A stretch of 64,000 bases of DNA from assembly GCF_041956535.1 (NCBI RefSeq), contig NW_027192191.1, forward strand, positions 817,443 through 881,442. The letters are read 5' to 3'. The stretch comes from Calcarisporiella thermophila CBS 279.70 (lineage: Eukaryota; Calcarisporiellomycota). Positions within the stretch are counted from its first letter, which is position 1. Each line of letters begins with the position of its first letter. A program made the translations under genes and the position numbers. Below the pieces are notes generated by a model, which saw only the letters and a program-made list of their open reading frames with translations, was not told where the DNA came from and made no database searches. Shown here piece by piece: positions 33,717 through 45,200 of this stretch.

Positions 33717-36700
33717 ATGACAGGAGCTATAAGTAGTATGGCAGATGATTCTGTGCGTCTTAATTCTAGAGAAGGCCTCGTTACCCCCCACCCTTCCTCG
33801 GAGTTACATGAGTCAGAACTTGCTCCATCTTCACCCAAAATTATAGAAGACAAGTTTATTACTCGCCCACTACTATCCGAAGAACGATTAAAACAACTAT
33901 TAGCAAAGGCACTTATCGACGGCGATGACGAGGAAACGCCAGAGAGAGAATTAGCACCGTCGCAGCAAGCACATGAATTAAATAACCCTGGTGGCTGGCG
34001 AAAAAGCCTGGTACATGAAGTGGAGGAAGAAAGCGAGGAGTATGATTCGGAGGAAAATGAAAATACGTTTCAGAATCAACATAAAAATAATAGCAAAGAT
34101 GATAAAAAGAAACCGACCAAACCAAAGGTAATTTTTCATAACTGATGCTCACTAATACAAGAATAACTAATTTCCATTTTTTTTTTGTTCTAGCCTTTGA
34201 CAAAGAGAGAGCTTTTGGAAATGCATAAAGAAAGCGATAGACTTATTCGAAGTAATTGCTTCATTAGGCCTATCTGATATCAACACTAAAATTCCTTTTT
34301 CTTCACAGATGCTGTTGTCGCACTGGAGCCACGAGTTGTTAAGAAAAAGACACTTTCCGAGTTTTTAGCAAAAGTTAAACCAAATTCGTCTAGCGAAATG
34401 TAAGTTCTTTAATACATTTTGCTCCACGTTAAGCTTCACTCACAAATTTTGTAGGTCACTTGAACCAGCACAATGCACCGAAACAAACAATGATCAAAAT
34501 AATGAAAACAGTCTGAACAGCCTAGATAACATAGCATCAATCAATGATACATTTCAGTATACTTCTCCTAATAACTCTCGAAACCAACGGAGAGCACGTC
34601 TCCTCGAACTTGCAGCCCAGACTCAAAGAAATGAAGAAGAGAGCGATGATGACCTTGAGATCGTCGGAGGACCTCCCAAAGAAGCTCTAGCAGCAGATTC
34701 TTGCTTAGATTCGTCTGCTAGAAAAGACTTTGACCTGTCGAAAACTCCGCTTACGTTGAATGAACTTAATATGCGTCTCAAAGAGCGAATAGCCCGAGAT
34801 CTCGTAGAAAGAGCACAAAAACTCGAGGAAGAAGCTAAAGCAAAGGGAATGTGGAAATCATCTGAAGATTATGCCAAAGAACAAATGGAGAAAGAACAAG
34901 CAGCGGAACGTGAGAAAGAATGGGAAGAGCGACGAAAGAGAAATCAGCAAGGCGGAAATGACGATGATGATGAAGATGACAGTGAATATTTTGAAGAAGA
35001 GGAGGGATTAGATGAAGAAGAGGTCGCGCTTGGAATCGTGAAATTAGGAGACGGAGTCGATGTAAGTGAAGATGAAGAATCACAGGAAAATGAGAGCGAA
35101 TCTGTAAATGGCGGAAGTGGACATGAAGAAGCACCATTTTCCGACGAGGATTTGGAAGAAAATGAGGAAGAAGAAAATGGTTTCGAAAAAAAAATCAAGT
35201 CTTCTGTTATTCCTTCTCTTCCTCCTACGAAAGAATGGGTATGGAGTAATGAAAATACTCAGGAACAGAATGATTCTGAATCTGCCACTCCGACCGATCT
35301 CCGCTTGGTGAATGCTCTAGAGCCATTTCACGATGCTAGGTATTGTAATTTCTTTAAATTAATATACTAAAAATATAGTCGATTAAAAGGTGGATTGTTT
35401 TGATAGCAATATAAAGCCAAGTTCTTTCCCAGGAGATACACCCTTTTCGACTTTTAGTAATGATATTTCCGGCAATGATCCTGACGATAGTAACCAAGAA
35501 AGCGATAGTAATCATAATGATGAAGAGAGTATTGATGATGAAGCTCGTCGTGAGCGGATGTTGGCGTATAAAAATATGCTTAGGGTTCAGCAATTTAAAG
35601 CGCAAAAATCATCTAAACTGAAATCAGACTTCGTAGAGGAGGAGGCAGAGGAATCAGAAGATGAATTTATGGGTATAGGGGGTGAAGATGAGAATGAAGA
35701 TAATTTGGATGAATTTGAAGAGGATGGAGTTGTGATTCCAGCAGCGCTTGAGGGATTGGACAAAGATGAACGCGTAGATGAGACCAAACTAAGGGCATTT
35801 CATATGTACATTACAATCTTCGGGTTCACATTATTTAAGCCTATTTCACTTATTCTCCTATCATTATCACAGGAAATCCTTGGCTGAGCAGGACAAAGAA
35901 GAGGTGTCCGCGCTATTGAAAGATATCACCAATCACACCTTACTAAAGCGGCGTCGTGATATTGATGACAAAGGTTTTGGCTTCGATGACGATGACTGGT
36001 ACGATGAGTATTATCACACAAGCCGGAGCCTTCCCAGTTGGTACAAAAAGAAAAAAAGAAATGAGGACGATGAGCAAGATCAGCTAGCAAAACTTGGTAT
36101 ACTTTAATTATATGTTTTCCATTGAATTAGGAGATTTATTTTTTCTCCTCTAATTAGCTGCCAACCCCGAGACAGCGGCTTTCGCTAAAGCTGCTGCGAT
36201 GCATCAAATGAGAACCAACCTTGAGATATTGGACAGAGAAAGTGTGGAGGAGTCCCTTGAATCGGAAGAGGATTTTGATCAATCAGATGACAACCCAGAA
36301 GAAAGAGAGGGTGATGAGGAAAGTGAGGTAGATGCAGACCCATACGACTCACCTCTTAGGCCTAGCGACAGTTTACTGAGCCCAGAATCGAGTAATGTGA
36401 ATACCGAGGAATACGCTGGCGAAATATACACACAGGATGAGGACCAAGAATACAATATCACCGAGATCCCGAGAGATGCGCTCGACTCATTGGCCGATAC
36501 CAGGATTGGAATGGCGGACGAGGATATTCTTAACATGATTGAAGAGACGAATCGGTCTGGGCCTAAAATCCCTCGACTATCACGGGTTGCTTCTCCACCT
36601 CCTCTGGGAGGTATGTTTTTCAAATCTACGCAGTGATACAGTAGTACAGTTGTGTATTTCTGTTTAGTTAAACTTCTTTCTTTAACTCCAAAACTGATAA

Positions 36701-37193
36701 TGATATTTAAAAATATGTAATATATTGGATATCCATGAACTATCTTTGCATGGCTTTAACTCGAACCCGTGTTATAAGAAACCATCTGCAAAATACTAGA
36801 TTCAAGCAACAGTGTATCATCAGTTCCTCATTTCGGGATTGCCGTATTTTGAGTTCACTATTTTTCAAGCATTTTATAGTTTCAGAGAAGTTTCAGGCAT
36901 ACTTAGCCCGCCGAGCCGGGGCAGGGGTGATGACTAATGTCCACAGCCTCAATCAAAAGCGAAAATTCAAGTTTTGTTATTTTCACATAACTTCTCTTTT
37001 CCCATTTCATTTTATCTTATTTGCTTTTAAAGAGAAAGTAGGGGATTACTCGCAGTGCTTGAGAAAACGAATTTGTCGTCTTCATCTTCACATTTCTTCT
37101 CTTAACCTTTATTACTTCCCTTTTTTCCCTTTTTTCCCTTTTCTCCTTTTTTCTTTCGCTCATTGCGATTGCTGGAACTACAAGGAGCATTAG
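33717..37193 (+). CDS. MRC1: Claspin / Mrc1-type replication checkpoint mediator
   Basis: Fork-associated adaptor that lets Mec1/ATR activate the checkpoint kinase. Exons join as 33717-34127, 34194-34251, 34309-34399, 34455-35307, 35390-35805, 35873-36096, 36158-36610 and probably 36880 onward, about 939 residues. The Mrc1 core is clear: DFVEEEAEESEDEFMGIGG, then DKDERVDETKLRAFH, then KEEVSALLKDITNHTLLKRR and GFGFDDDDWYDEY. Long Glu/Asp-rich stretches (34950-35180) and multiple SQ/TQ sites fit the family. Two points are weak. The start could be the second Met (33738). The last exon, carrying KFQAYLARRAGAGVMTNVHS, stays open to 37193 through a pyrimidine-rich promoter-like tract, so the true 3' end may lie earlier. 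The intron at 35308-35389 was chosen as the only one keeping phase. Confidence 0.85.
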
Positions 37194-37297
37194 TCGCCCG
37201 TCGTTCTAGCTATTCCCTCACAAAACCTGTTACCTCAGCAAAAGAACACCGCGTTGTTTTCCCAACAGTTCAGTACTGAATATCACGAACAATCAAA

Positions 37298-37372
37298 ATG
37301 CCTATCATGTGTAAACTCCCCAGAAACGCCGATAATGTCCCGTGGACTACTACCACAGGATCAAGTTGTTGA
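37298..37372 (+). promoter_or_regulatory. Overlapping upstream ORF of the bZIP gene
   Basis: The first ATG in the presumed leader (context CAAAATGCC, A at -3) opens a 24-codon frame that ends TGA at 37370-37372. This is 35 bases inside the main coding region and in another frame. Ribosomes starting here would miss the main ATG at 37335. Gcn4/CPC1/Atf4 genes are controlled through upstream ORFs, so the arrangement has regulatory meaning if the leader covers it. Confidence 0.6.
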
Positions 37373-38630
37373 CGTAATTAACGTCGAACAAACTTGCAAT
37401 AAACCCAGCAATGACCAGCAGACTCGACCGCATAAGGACCAACAATTCGGACTAGACCCTTCAAGTAATGACTCTAATGCACTTCAAAATAGCACCCCAT
37501 TCGCCAAGAATCAAGAGGCTCAATCAGCTTCAGCTTCCTCTCTTGCAGAAAACAAAACTTCTCCCCCCACCTCCGCAGTAAGCAGTAGGCGCCGAAAGTC
37601 CCACCGGCCTATGGCTGCCTACAAGTCTGGTATCATAAAATTCAAGGTGAATTCACCGCCTCTCTCTCGTGGGCATATTCCTACTCCTGAAGACGCTATT
37701 TCGGTGACCTCATTATCCGGTGTCCCTCTTGGTGTCTCCGCTCAGCTCAACCCAAGTCCTGTGAAATCAGTGCTTGACAGCCCCTTTTTCAATGCTAGCC
37801 CGATGGACTCATCGCATCGGGTTCCTGCCGAATCTCCTGGTACCCCTGCTCCTATGTCTGCCGCACTCTTTGAAGATCTTTCAGCTCTTGGACTACCAGC
37901 TGAATCTGATAGTAGCAGTGGCAGTGTTAGCATGAGTAACAGTTTGGCTGATCTTTTTCCCTCATCCCAAGAGGAGCTAGGCCAATTGTTAAATAGCTCC
38001 TCTCTTTTATTCCCAAGCGATACGAGTACAATTTCGCTTATAGACGAGTTATTCCCATCTGTGGGTTCCTCGTCCACTTCGCCCGCACATTCTCTTCTTG
38101 CTACCCCTGCTATGCCCTCTTTAGAGAACACCCCATGGCTCGAGGCTCTCAGCACCCCGATTTTGGAGCCTGCCAATGATTCGTTCATTGTACCCGTCAA
38201 ACCTTCAACTAACTCTAACACCGACACTTCGATGCCCACTCCGCCCATGGGAACGGGAACTCCTGCTCCTCTTTCAAGTCGTAAACGCTCTCATGAAGCT
38301 ATTGATGAGCTTGCTGCTAACGAGAATGCAAATTCTCCAGTGCTTGACGCAGCAGCTTTGAGGCGTCTGCGGAACACCGATGCTGCGCGGAGATCGCGAC
38401 TCAAAAAGATGGCGCACATGGAACATCTCGAGAAAAGGGTGGAGGAACTTGAAAGCAATAACACTAGTCTCAAACTTAAGGTGGCTATTTTGGAGAGCGA
38501 ACGCAACAACTTGGAACAACGTGATATGGAATCTGTCAGTAGAATTCAAAGGCTTGAGGAGCAGCTCTCACAAGCCCACGCCGCTCTAACTGCTCGGATA
38601 TTGAGAGCTGCGTCGTCTTCTAGCAAGTAA
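37335..38630 (+). CDS. Gcn4/CPC1-like bZIP transcription factor
   Basis: A 431-residue protein without introns. The chosen start is the first in-frame ATG (MSRGLLPQDQVVDVI); the frame is open upstream but has no other ATG. The N-terminal three quarters are Ser/Pro/Thr-rich with acidic-hydrophobic patches typical of activation domains (ALFEDLSALGLPAESD, LIDELFPSVGSS). A basic segment SRRRKSHRPMAAYKSGIIKF lies near residue 95. The bZIP is C-terminal: basic region LRRLRNTDAARRSRLKKMAH carrying the N-x2-A-A-x2-S-R DNA-binding signature, then a leucine zipper MEHLEKRVEELESNNTSLKL with heptad Leu. The closest known type is Gcn4/CPC1, the general amino-acid control activator. The overlapping upstream ORF supports translational control of this kind. 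Confidence 0.9.
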   Translation: MSRGLLPQDQVVDVINVEQTCNKPSNDQQTRPHKDQQFGLDPSSNDSNALQNSTPFAKNQEAQSASASSLAENKTSPPTSAVSSRRRKSHRPMAAYKSGIIKFKVNSPPLSRGHIPTPEDAISVTSLSGVPLGVSAQLNPSPVKSVLDSPFFNASPMDSSHRVPAESPGTPAPMSAALFEDLSALGLPAESDSSSGSVSMSNSLADLFPSSQEELGQLLNSSSLLFPSDTSTISLIDELFPSVGSSSTSPAHSLLATPAMPSLENTPWLEALSTPILEPANDSFIVPVKPSTNSNTDTSMPTPPMGTGTPAPLSSRKRSHEAIDELAANENANSPVLDAAALRRLRNTDAARRSRLKKMAHMEHLEKRVEELESNNTSLKLKVAILESERNNLEQRDMESVSRIQRLEEQLSQAHAALTARILRAASSSSK

Positions 38631-39417
38631 ATGAGAAGCTCATTTTCATTTATTGGATTTGCCCCGAGAACTTTTCTTCATGATTTTGTTTTTTGTGTCT
38701 TTTTTAACGGATATATATCTAACCCAGGTTCGTATTACTTATCGTACATATCGTAGTGAAAATGAAAAGAAAGGAATCATTTTTCTCCTGTTATTTCCCT
38801 TAGGTTTTGCTTTGGATGTACTCTACCAAAGAGAAAACTTTTTTTGCTTTACCACTTTCTGTTAATTGTTTTCCTGCTTGTCTTGCTCTTGCCATCTTCC
38901 GTGTTCCTTTTAATTTGCTAAAGAAGCGACTCGGGATAATAAAATTCGTACCTTCGTATTCGAGCTTCTATTCTAGTCTATTTTAAAGTGATATATATTA
39001 GCTTCTTTTGATTTTTCTATTAATGACAAGATCTCCTAGTAGAGTGTATAAATATAAATCATATGTCACTGAATCCTACTATCGATGTAAGTTTAGCTTC
39101 TACGCATATTGAATAGCAAAACTAATACAAATTTTTTTCCCACATAAAAAAAACTTGGAGAGATCCGCTCAACATTCTTCTGCCTCTCTGAATCACTTAG
39201 GATGAAAATATGCTTAGAGTTCTACGATATATGGGATTGAAGGATAAAATAATCAACCAAATAACTGTTTCTCTAGCATGTGAGCGGTGAAAGTTTTCCG
39301 CTCAAAGTTTTTCAAAAAGCTTTTTAAGAGTCTCGAGTTTCAGCAGATTTCCTTTCTCTTGTTCGTCCGTTTTCCCTTTTTCTCCTTTGAATGAACTTCC
39401 TCCATATACCCTCACTC
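38631..39417. other. 3' flank of bZIP gene and promoter of secreted protein gene
   Basis: T-rich DNA without supported coding. The stretch 39340-39390 is pyrimidine-rich (TTTCCCTTTTTCTCC), as upstream of other well-expressed genes in the window. The short frame at 38653-38865 has no family features. Confidence 0.5.
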
Positions 39418-39735
39418 ATGAAATATTTTCAAATATTTGTAGTCGCTGCGCTCCTCGTTGCAGCCAACGCCCAGGCGGCTAAAGATTGTAATGAGGCCCC
39501 AACTCCCGAATGCCGGCAAATGTGCACAATAGTAAACGAGTGCTCCACGAAAGAAAACAATAACGAGGTTGTCAGTTGTCTCTGTGCTCGAGGATTCGGA
39601 CCAGTTGGATGCAAGTGCTATGTCGACCTCAAAGTGACTGAGCTGAGTCTCGAAGAGTGCACAAAAAAGGTTGCGGAAGGATGCAAGGATAACTCCAGTG
39701 CGAACATCTTTTCCCGATTCTTGTTCAAGCACTAG
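39418..39735 (+). CDS. Secreted cysteine-rich protein with ten cysteines
   Basis: A 105-residue protein when started at 39418 (MKYFQIFVVAALLVAANAQA, an ideal signal peptide); an upstream in-frame ATG at 39391 would add nine residues. The mature chain has ten cysteines in the order C-X7-C-X3-C-X5-C-X11-C-X1-C-X8-C-X1-C-X13-C-X7-C. Two CxC pairs occur, CLC and CKC, flanking an ARGFGPVG loop. The C-terminal tail (NIFSRFLFKH) is aromatic and basic. The cysteine pattern differs from the 8-Cys pair at 14.6 and 27.3 kb and from CFEM domains. No family is recognised. The intronless structure and pyrimidine-rich promoter resemble other fungal secreted proteins. Confidence 0.72.
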   Translation: MKYFQIFVVAALLVAANAQAAKDCNEAPTPECRQMCTIVNECSTKENNNEVVSCLCARGFGPVGCKCYVDLKVTELSLEECTKKVAEGCKDNSSANIFSRFLFKH

Positions 39736-40506
39736 GGGTGATTGTTTCCTGTGTCGGAGAGTCAGTTAAATGATAAGTCTTGTATACCGTAATGTGATAA
39801 TATGATATAAATTTGTATATTGAAGATTTTCGTTTATTGAAAGCAAATTATCTTAAGAAAACGTGAAGAAATACCAAGGTGAAGAAGAGTGGTTGCAAGA
39901 TGTTAACTTCGGGAGGTAGAAATGAAATATTATCATTGTTCATTTGTGTAAGCAATAAAAGGCGTGTTGCTCTGCGCATTTTGTGTCAAAGGGGTCAACT
40001 TTTTTGGTTTTCGATTGTGGAGAAGAATGCCATTTTTTTAGAGTTTATTTGTGCTCATCCCATTTGAATCTCGCATGGAACCTCGGAATGAAAAATCCAA
40101 TGAACCATTCGCTATGGTGTAAGGTTGTTATGCTTATTAAATACAACGCGGGTATTTCAACTTAGTTGGCTGCCCAGAATGAGTAGAATAGCGGATATTT
40201 CCACTTTCCCTCAGAGGAGTGTAGTGGTAATAAATGGTTAAATTGTATTCAGATTATATTCAAATTACATTTGTCTATACAAAAAGTATCACGCTTGATA
40301 TAACGAAATAAAAACTAGGGTCGCAATATAAAAAATAGATATGTGATTATAAGTGTCGGTATACGTATCAAAAACGAATTAGGAGAATAATCAGTCCATT
40401 GCGTCGCTTTTATACAAAGGGAGATATTCCTGAGCAAGATTGCTCTGTCTGATAACGTGATAAGCATAGACGCCGGCAGCAGAGATAATAAACCTGGTTA
40501 TAAATT
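39736..40506. other. Spacer between convergent genes
   Basis: No gene is supported. A frame on the minus strand at about 40391-40484, with the readable stretch AAGVYAYHVIRQSNLAQEYL, may be a missing last exon of the transporter gene; see that entry. Confidence 0.45.
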
Positions 40507-42112
40507 TTAATCAATCAGTCTCGCGAAAAAGTAAATAACAGTAATGTATCCAAACCCGGCAAAATTAAGGATGTTGAGTTGGTCACCGTACAAAAACATA
40601 GATATGGTAATCAAAACTGCATCTTTTGTAATTCCTGGAATCCCCAAAGTTACATTACTTCCTGCTCGAAGCAAGCGTAGCTCAGTGAACAAGACCAAAA
40701 AGGCTAACGTTGCACCGATTCCCACAAGAACAAATGTCTCTAGTAATCGGTTAAGCGAGGCGAAATGGGGTGATTTGTGAATTAATCCAACAAAATTTTC
40801 TAAACAAAAAGATAAAATAATCGAGGTAAAGAAGGCGATGGGTGAGAGAAGTCGAATTGTTTTTATTGGGCTGTTCGGACTCTTTTCATTTCGGTAGAGT
40901 ACTTCAGTAAGGGGCCAGCGCAAGCCGCTTGCGATTGACGCAAAAAAGATAGTCGTGAAACCCGAGTGCGCAATTTTTGGAGGATCCAAAACGAATAGAG
41001 AAACTCCCGAAGAGATAATTGCAATAATTGACACCAGTGATAAGCGAAAACGCTCTAAACCGAACACGACTGCAAACAAAATGATAAATACAGGTGTCGA
41101 GTATTTGAGCTTTTAGTGGAGTTGGAGAGATTCAACGGCTGTAAGAATGTGAAATATAAAATATCTTTACATACCAGAGTGTAAAAGCTCAATGGAACAA
41201 AACTCAAGGCAATATTCGAGGTGCATATCTCTATCGCTACAGCTAAACCGCATGGGATCTTCGATACACCTAAAGATCAGTATTCTAGATTGAAAACCGT
41301 AAAACACGCACTACATACTATATTTTTTAAGTAATAAATCCCATCTTTAAGCTTTGGATTTTTTGGTAATAATTCGCGTGTCTTATTGGCTGTCGGGGTG
41401 TCTAGTTGAGGGAAGAGTTTCAAGAGTAGGGAGGAGAGAATATAATGGTACGCGGAATAAAAGGAAGCTAATAGTAATGGAAATTGCCCATTCCTACGTG
41501 AATAAAAGACTGTAAATAAAATGTTTTCAGCAGATGGTGCTTGGAATCTTACCAGTGGTTCTTGTCTAGCATATTCTTATTAAAAAGGGCCAGCATGATA
41601 GAAAAAAAGAACCAGGCTAGAACATAAGGAACATGTTTACGCGAAACGTTGCTGTCAAGTTTATCGGAATTTCGGGCTTTCACATATACTACTGGGCCCA
41701 ACTCCGGCATTATAAAGAGTTTTTCTTCAGCAGGCGTGTGGCCTGGAAGTTCATGACCTGGCTCTTCTTGTGATATATGTTCCTCTGAAATGGTCTCTTG
41801 GTGCCGCATATCTAACGATATTTCTTCGGGTATTGAATTCTGCCCGAATGGCTCCATTCTATCTAATGTGTCAGATATCTGATTAATGGCTGCGGGAATA
41901 TCCTTTGCCTTTTCCACGACACTTTTAATTCCGTTGTCTAACGTCTTTGCCTGTTCTGTAAAGAATTTCTGAAGGTCGCCAGAGAACGGAAAAGGTTGCT
42001 GTTGTAAAGAGGAGCCAAGCCCAATTAATTGACGCTGCGGAAGCGCGAACTTGCTGTTATATGGCCCATTCATTATCGTGGATGGTGAGAAGAAACTATG
42101 TTCCTGTAGCAC
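40507..42112 (-). CDS. Triose-phosphate / nucleotide-sugar transporter family protein, SLC35C2-like
   Basis: EamA/TPT-fold transporter. Exons 42112-41553, 41493-41315, 41269-41175 and 41109-40507 join in frame. A hydrophilic N-terminal region of about 150 residues precedes the membrane part, longer than in animal SLC35C2. Family motifs are VLAWFFFSIMLALFNKNMLD (first helix), SNIALSFVPLSFYTLLKYST, VVFGLERFRLSLVSIIAIIS, GLRWPLTEVLYRNEK and LRLLRAGSNVTLGIPGITKD, all matching the SLC35C2 branch that works in Golgi glycosylation. As annotated the protein ends IYFFARLID. A plausible longer tail at 40484-40391 cannot be joined with a standard donor in frame, so the C-terminus is uncertain. The substrate is not known from sequence. 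Confidence 0.82.
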
Positions 42113-42236
42113 TCAAAAAAAAGTCGATCACAAAAAGTGACGCAGCACTTTGACGTGTATATTTCCCTTTTTTTTATTTCAAGGTTCCTAAATGGGTTTG
42201 TTCAACTTCATTTAACTACCGAGATCCTTACATAAA
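42113..42236. promoter_or_regulatory. Shared promoter of the SLC35C2-like and RXT3 genes
   Basis: A 124-base gap separates two divergent start codons. It contains a GTGACGC(A) element near 42136-42143, similar to CRE/ATF half-sites. Assignment is from geometry and that motif only. Confidence 0.4.
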
Positions 42237-45200
42237 ATGGACATATCTAAAGAACAAGACACAGCAGATAACGAAAACGCAGTTACCCAAGAAGACTCTT
42301 CACAGATTCATCAAACTCCTAAGTTGGAGCAACAAGAAGAGAATGCAACAGGAAACGGGAAATCTCTAATTCCAGAAGACAGTCATGACTCTACGCATGA
42401 ACCTAACTCCTTCAAACGCGCACGATTAACCCCCCCTGCTGCTACTGCTGAGATAGCTACAGGGCGAGACGAATGGAGTTCTCATGGTGGCGTCGAACAT
42501 CGCGTTGAGGACGAGTCCAAACACGTCCATTGTAAGTGCTTTTGATTTTGAAATGGCAATTGAATTATTTGGTTGCCCCGCAATCAAATTCAATATTCAT
42601 TTTCTGGTATGTATTTTTATTTTAGCTGAATCTTCACATACATCCCACCCTCAGCATTCAATTTCTTCGAATCCACAAACACCACCTAGTAGCGCTTCCT
42701 CCCAAATTCCGCGTACTTCTCAAATAGGTCCGCCTTCGGCTTTTGATCCTATTAGAGAGAACCGAATGCATGCATCTGATTACTCCAGCCATGCTCCTCA
42801 CGTGTCCAGAGAACAGAGTGGTGCATCGCCGCCTGCACTACCTCCAGTATCGACCCTGCCGCGGCTCTCTCAATCTTTTGAACTCCCCTCTATTCAAAAT
42901 CTTGGAAGCGGATCGCTCCTTCCCCCTCTGAGACCCCCTACACAAAGAATGTCCGTCTCTTCTATTTTGAGCCGCAATAGCGACGATTCATACACAGAGA
43001 AAAAACAAGGTCGGAATGAGCAGGGACCTAATGCACGCGGATCTAGTTTACCTCCTTTAAATGAAGCTGACAGTAGTAGACAAAGCGCGGATTACTACGG
43101 CCATCAAGCTAATAACCTTCTCTCTATAGCTCGGTCCAGTAGTCAGCCTCCGACTCCATTAAAACAAGAGACACAGTCTAGTGAAGAACATAAGCCACCA
43201 TCAGGAGGAGTGAGCGAACCAAGTATACAGGAAGAGCCTCCACAAATGCGGCCGCCGTCACCGCCACTTGGTCTTTCTACCTACACACCATATCCAGGAC
43301 ACCCACTCTACTCTGGCCCACCAGATATATTGGGTGGTGGCCACGCCAATTCGCACCACGACCCCATGCTTACCGATCGGATGGCTGAGAGTTCGGTTGA
43401 TTCTTTACATTATCCCAAACAAAATGATATCATGGATGACACCCACGTAATCAACGGGTTCCGCGATGTGGTTGAAACAAATAGGTCTGCTAATCAGGCC
43501 GACGAGAGAAAACCGCAGTTGGTAGTCAAGAACGATCCATCACTTGATATGGCTGGATATCCGGAACATTTCCTTGGTAAACGGCGACTCGCTTATCTGA
43601 CAGATTTTTACAGATTTTTAATTTTAATTTCATATAATAGGAAGCTTTACTTATTCACCAGACTGGATTGCTCCTTCGGAACTGTTACGCATCAACGGAC
43701 TACTCGAAGTTCGCATCCCGTCCATTTATTTAACACATGATAACCCAAAGGTGGTGAAAAAGGCAGTGTGGGGAACAGAGGTGTATACAGATGATTCGGA
43801 TGTTGTTGCAAGTAAGTTCGCAACAATTAGATTAAAAGCTCTATATATATTTATTCTTCTAATTACTTTTATTAACTGCAGTGGTGATCCACTCTGGAAA
43901 ATATGAGTTACCCCCTCCCGGCAAATGCAAAATATCACCCGCTCCGGAACACGATCTCTCAGTGACGCTGCGAGTCCTCCCTAAACTTGTGCGCTACGGC
44001 GCCTCCCAGTGTCATGGAATTGAGAGCCGCGAATGGAACTCGCATGACGGCCTAAGTTACCGTGTCGAAAGTATCATGCCTATTGCCAAAGGTGCTGCGT
44101 GTCGCCATGGTCGAAAGCAACATAAAAAGTGGATGAATAGCGATGCACTCTTCCGAAGACATGTAAGTACTGATTTGACCGCAGATGTGACTGGGGATGC
44201 GCTGTTGATTTCAGCAGCAGCGCAGTTTGGCAACCCGGTGGTGCTGCAATTCAACCGAGAGCGAGATCCATGGTATGGATATCATTTCTTATTCTGGAGA
44301 GATGTCATAGTAATTTACCCTGAATCATGCAATAGTTTTAAGTACATGCCTCATTTGTTGACATCTCAAGAAGACAAACGAAGCGAATATATACCAAATG
44401 CACGAGAATGGTTGCAGAAAGGTGATGTGATATATCTCGAAAACGATAAAGAGAGGTATGTGCATATATTCGCCCCTCGAGTACCAAAACATTTTTAATA
44501 ATATTTAAACAACAGGTACGAACTTAGCTTCCACGACGAGAAATTCAAAGTCTCTCTTGTCTCGCCTTCAGCATGCCTTAGTTCCTCTTCTAATCGCAAG
44601 CGGCAGCGCCAAGAGGATGAATACGCTAAAGGTCAAGCTGCACTGCAAGTCTATCCTCTCCCTGATTCAAGCATTGAACGTGTTTTAGCAGATAATTTGA
44701 ACTGGGATGACATCATTTGGTCGCATAATTGTGTCGCGTTTAAGATTCCATCCTCCAACACTAAAGATCTATTAGCAGGAACAGGAGCAGGAGCAGGAAC
44801 AGGAGCAGGAGCAGGAGCAGGAGCAGATGATAGCACTTTGACAAAGGATTCCACCAATATGGCCGATCTATTATCCTGGCGCACACTGGATCGTGACCTC
44901 GCAGCCCATTTCACCGGAGAAGCTCGCGCAAATAACGTCTTGATATGTTGTGTCCAAAGGTTCTATTGGCGAGAATCCGGAAGGCGAAGAGCCCAAGAGG
45001 ACGAGATGGAGGAAGAGAAGGAAGGAGAGCCAATAAGAAAAGAGAATGGGGAAGCTAGGGCAGACCAGAAAGAGACAAAAGAAAGTGAGAAAACTTCTGC
45101 CGAGAAGGATGAAGGGAACGTGCATGGGCCTGAGCATGAGAACAAACAGGAGCCTGAAAACAAGCCAAATCCAAAGCCAGAGCTTGAGCCCGAGAGCAAG

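Noticed and set aside
34835-35198. Long Ser/Pro/His-rich minus-strand frames opposite claspin
   Set aside because: Antisense readings of the Glu/Asp-rich claspin exons.
37742-38248. 168-codon minus-strand frame opposite the bZIP gene
   Set aside because: Shadow of the Ser/Pro-rich activation domain; no independent support.
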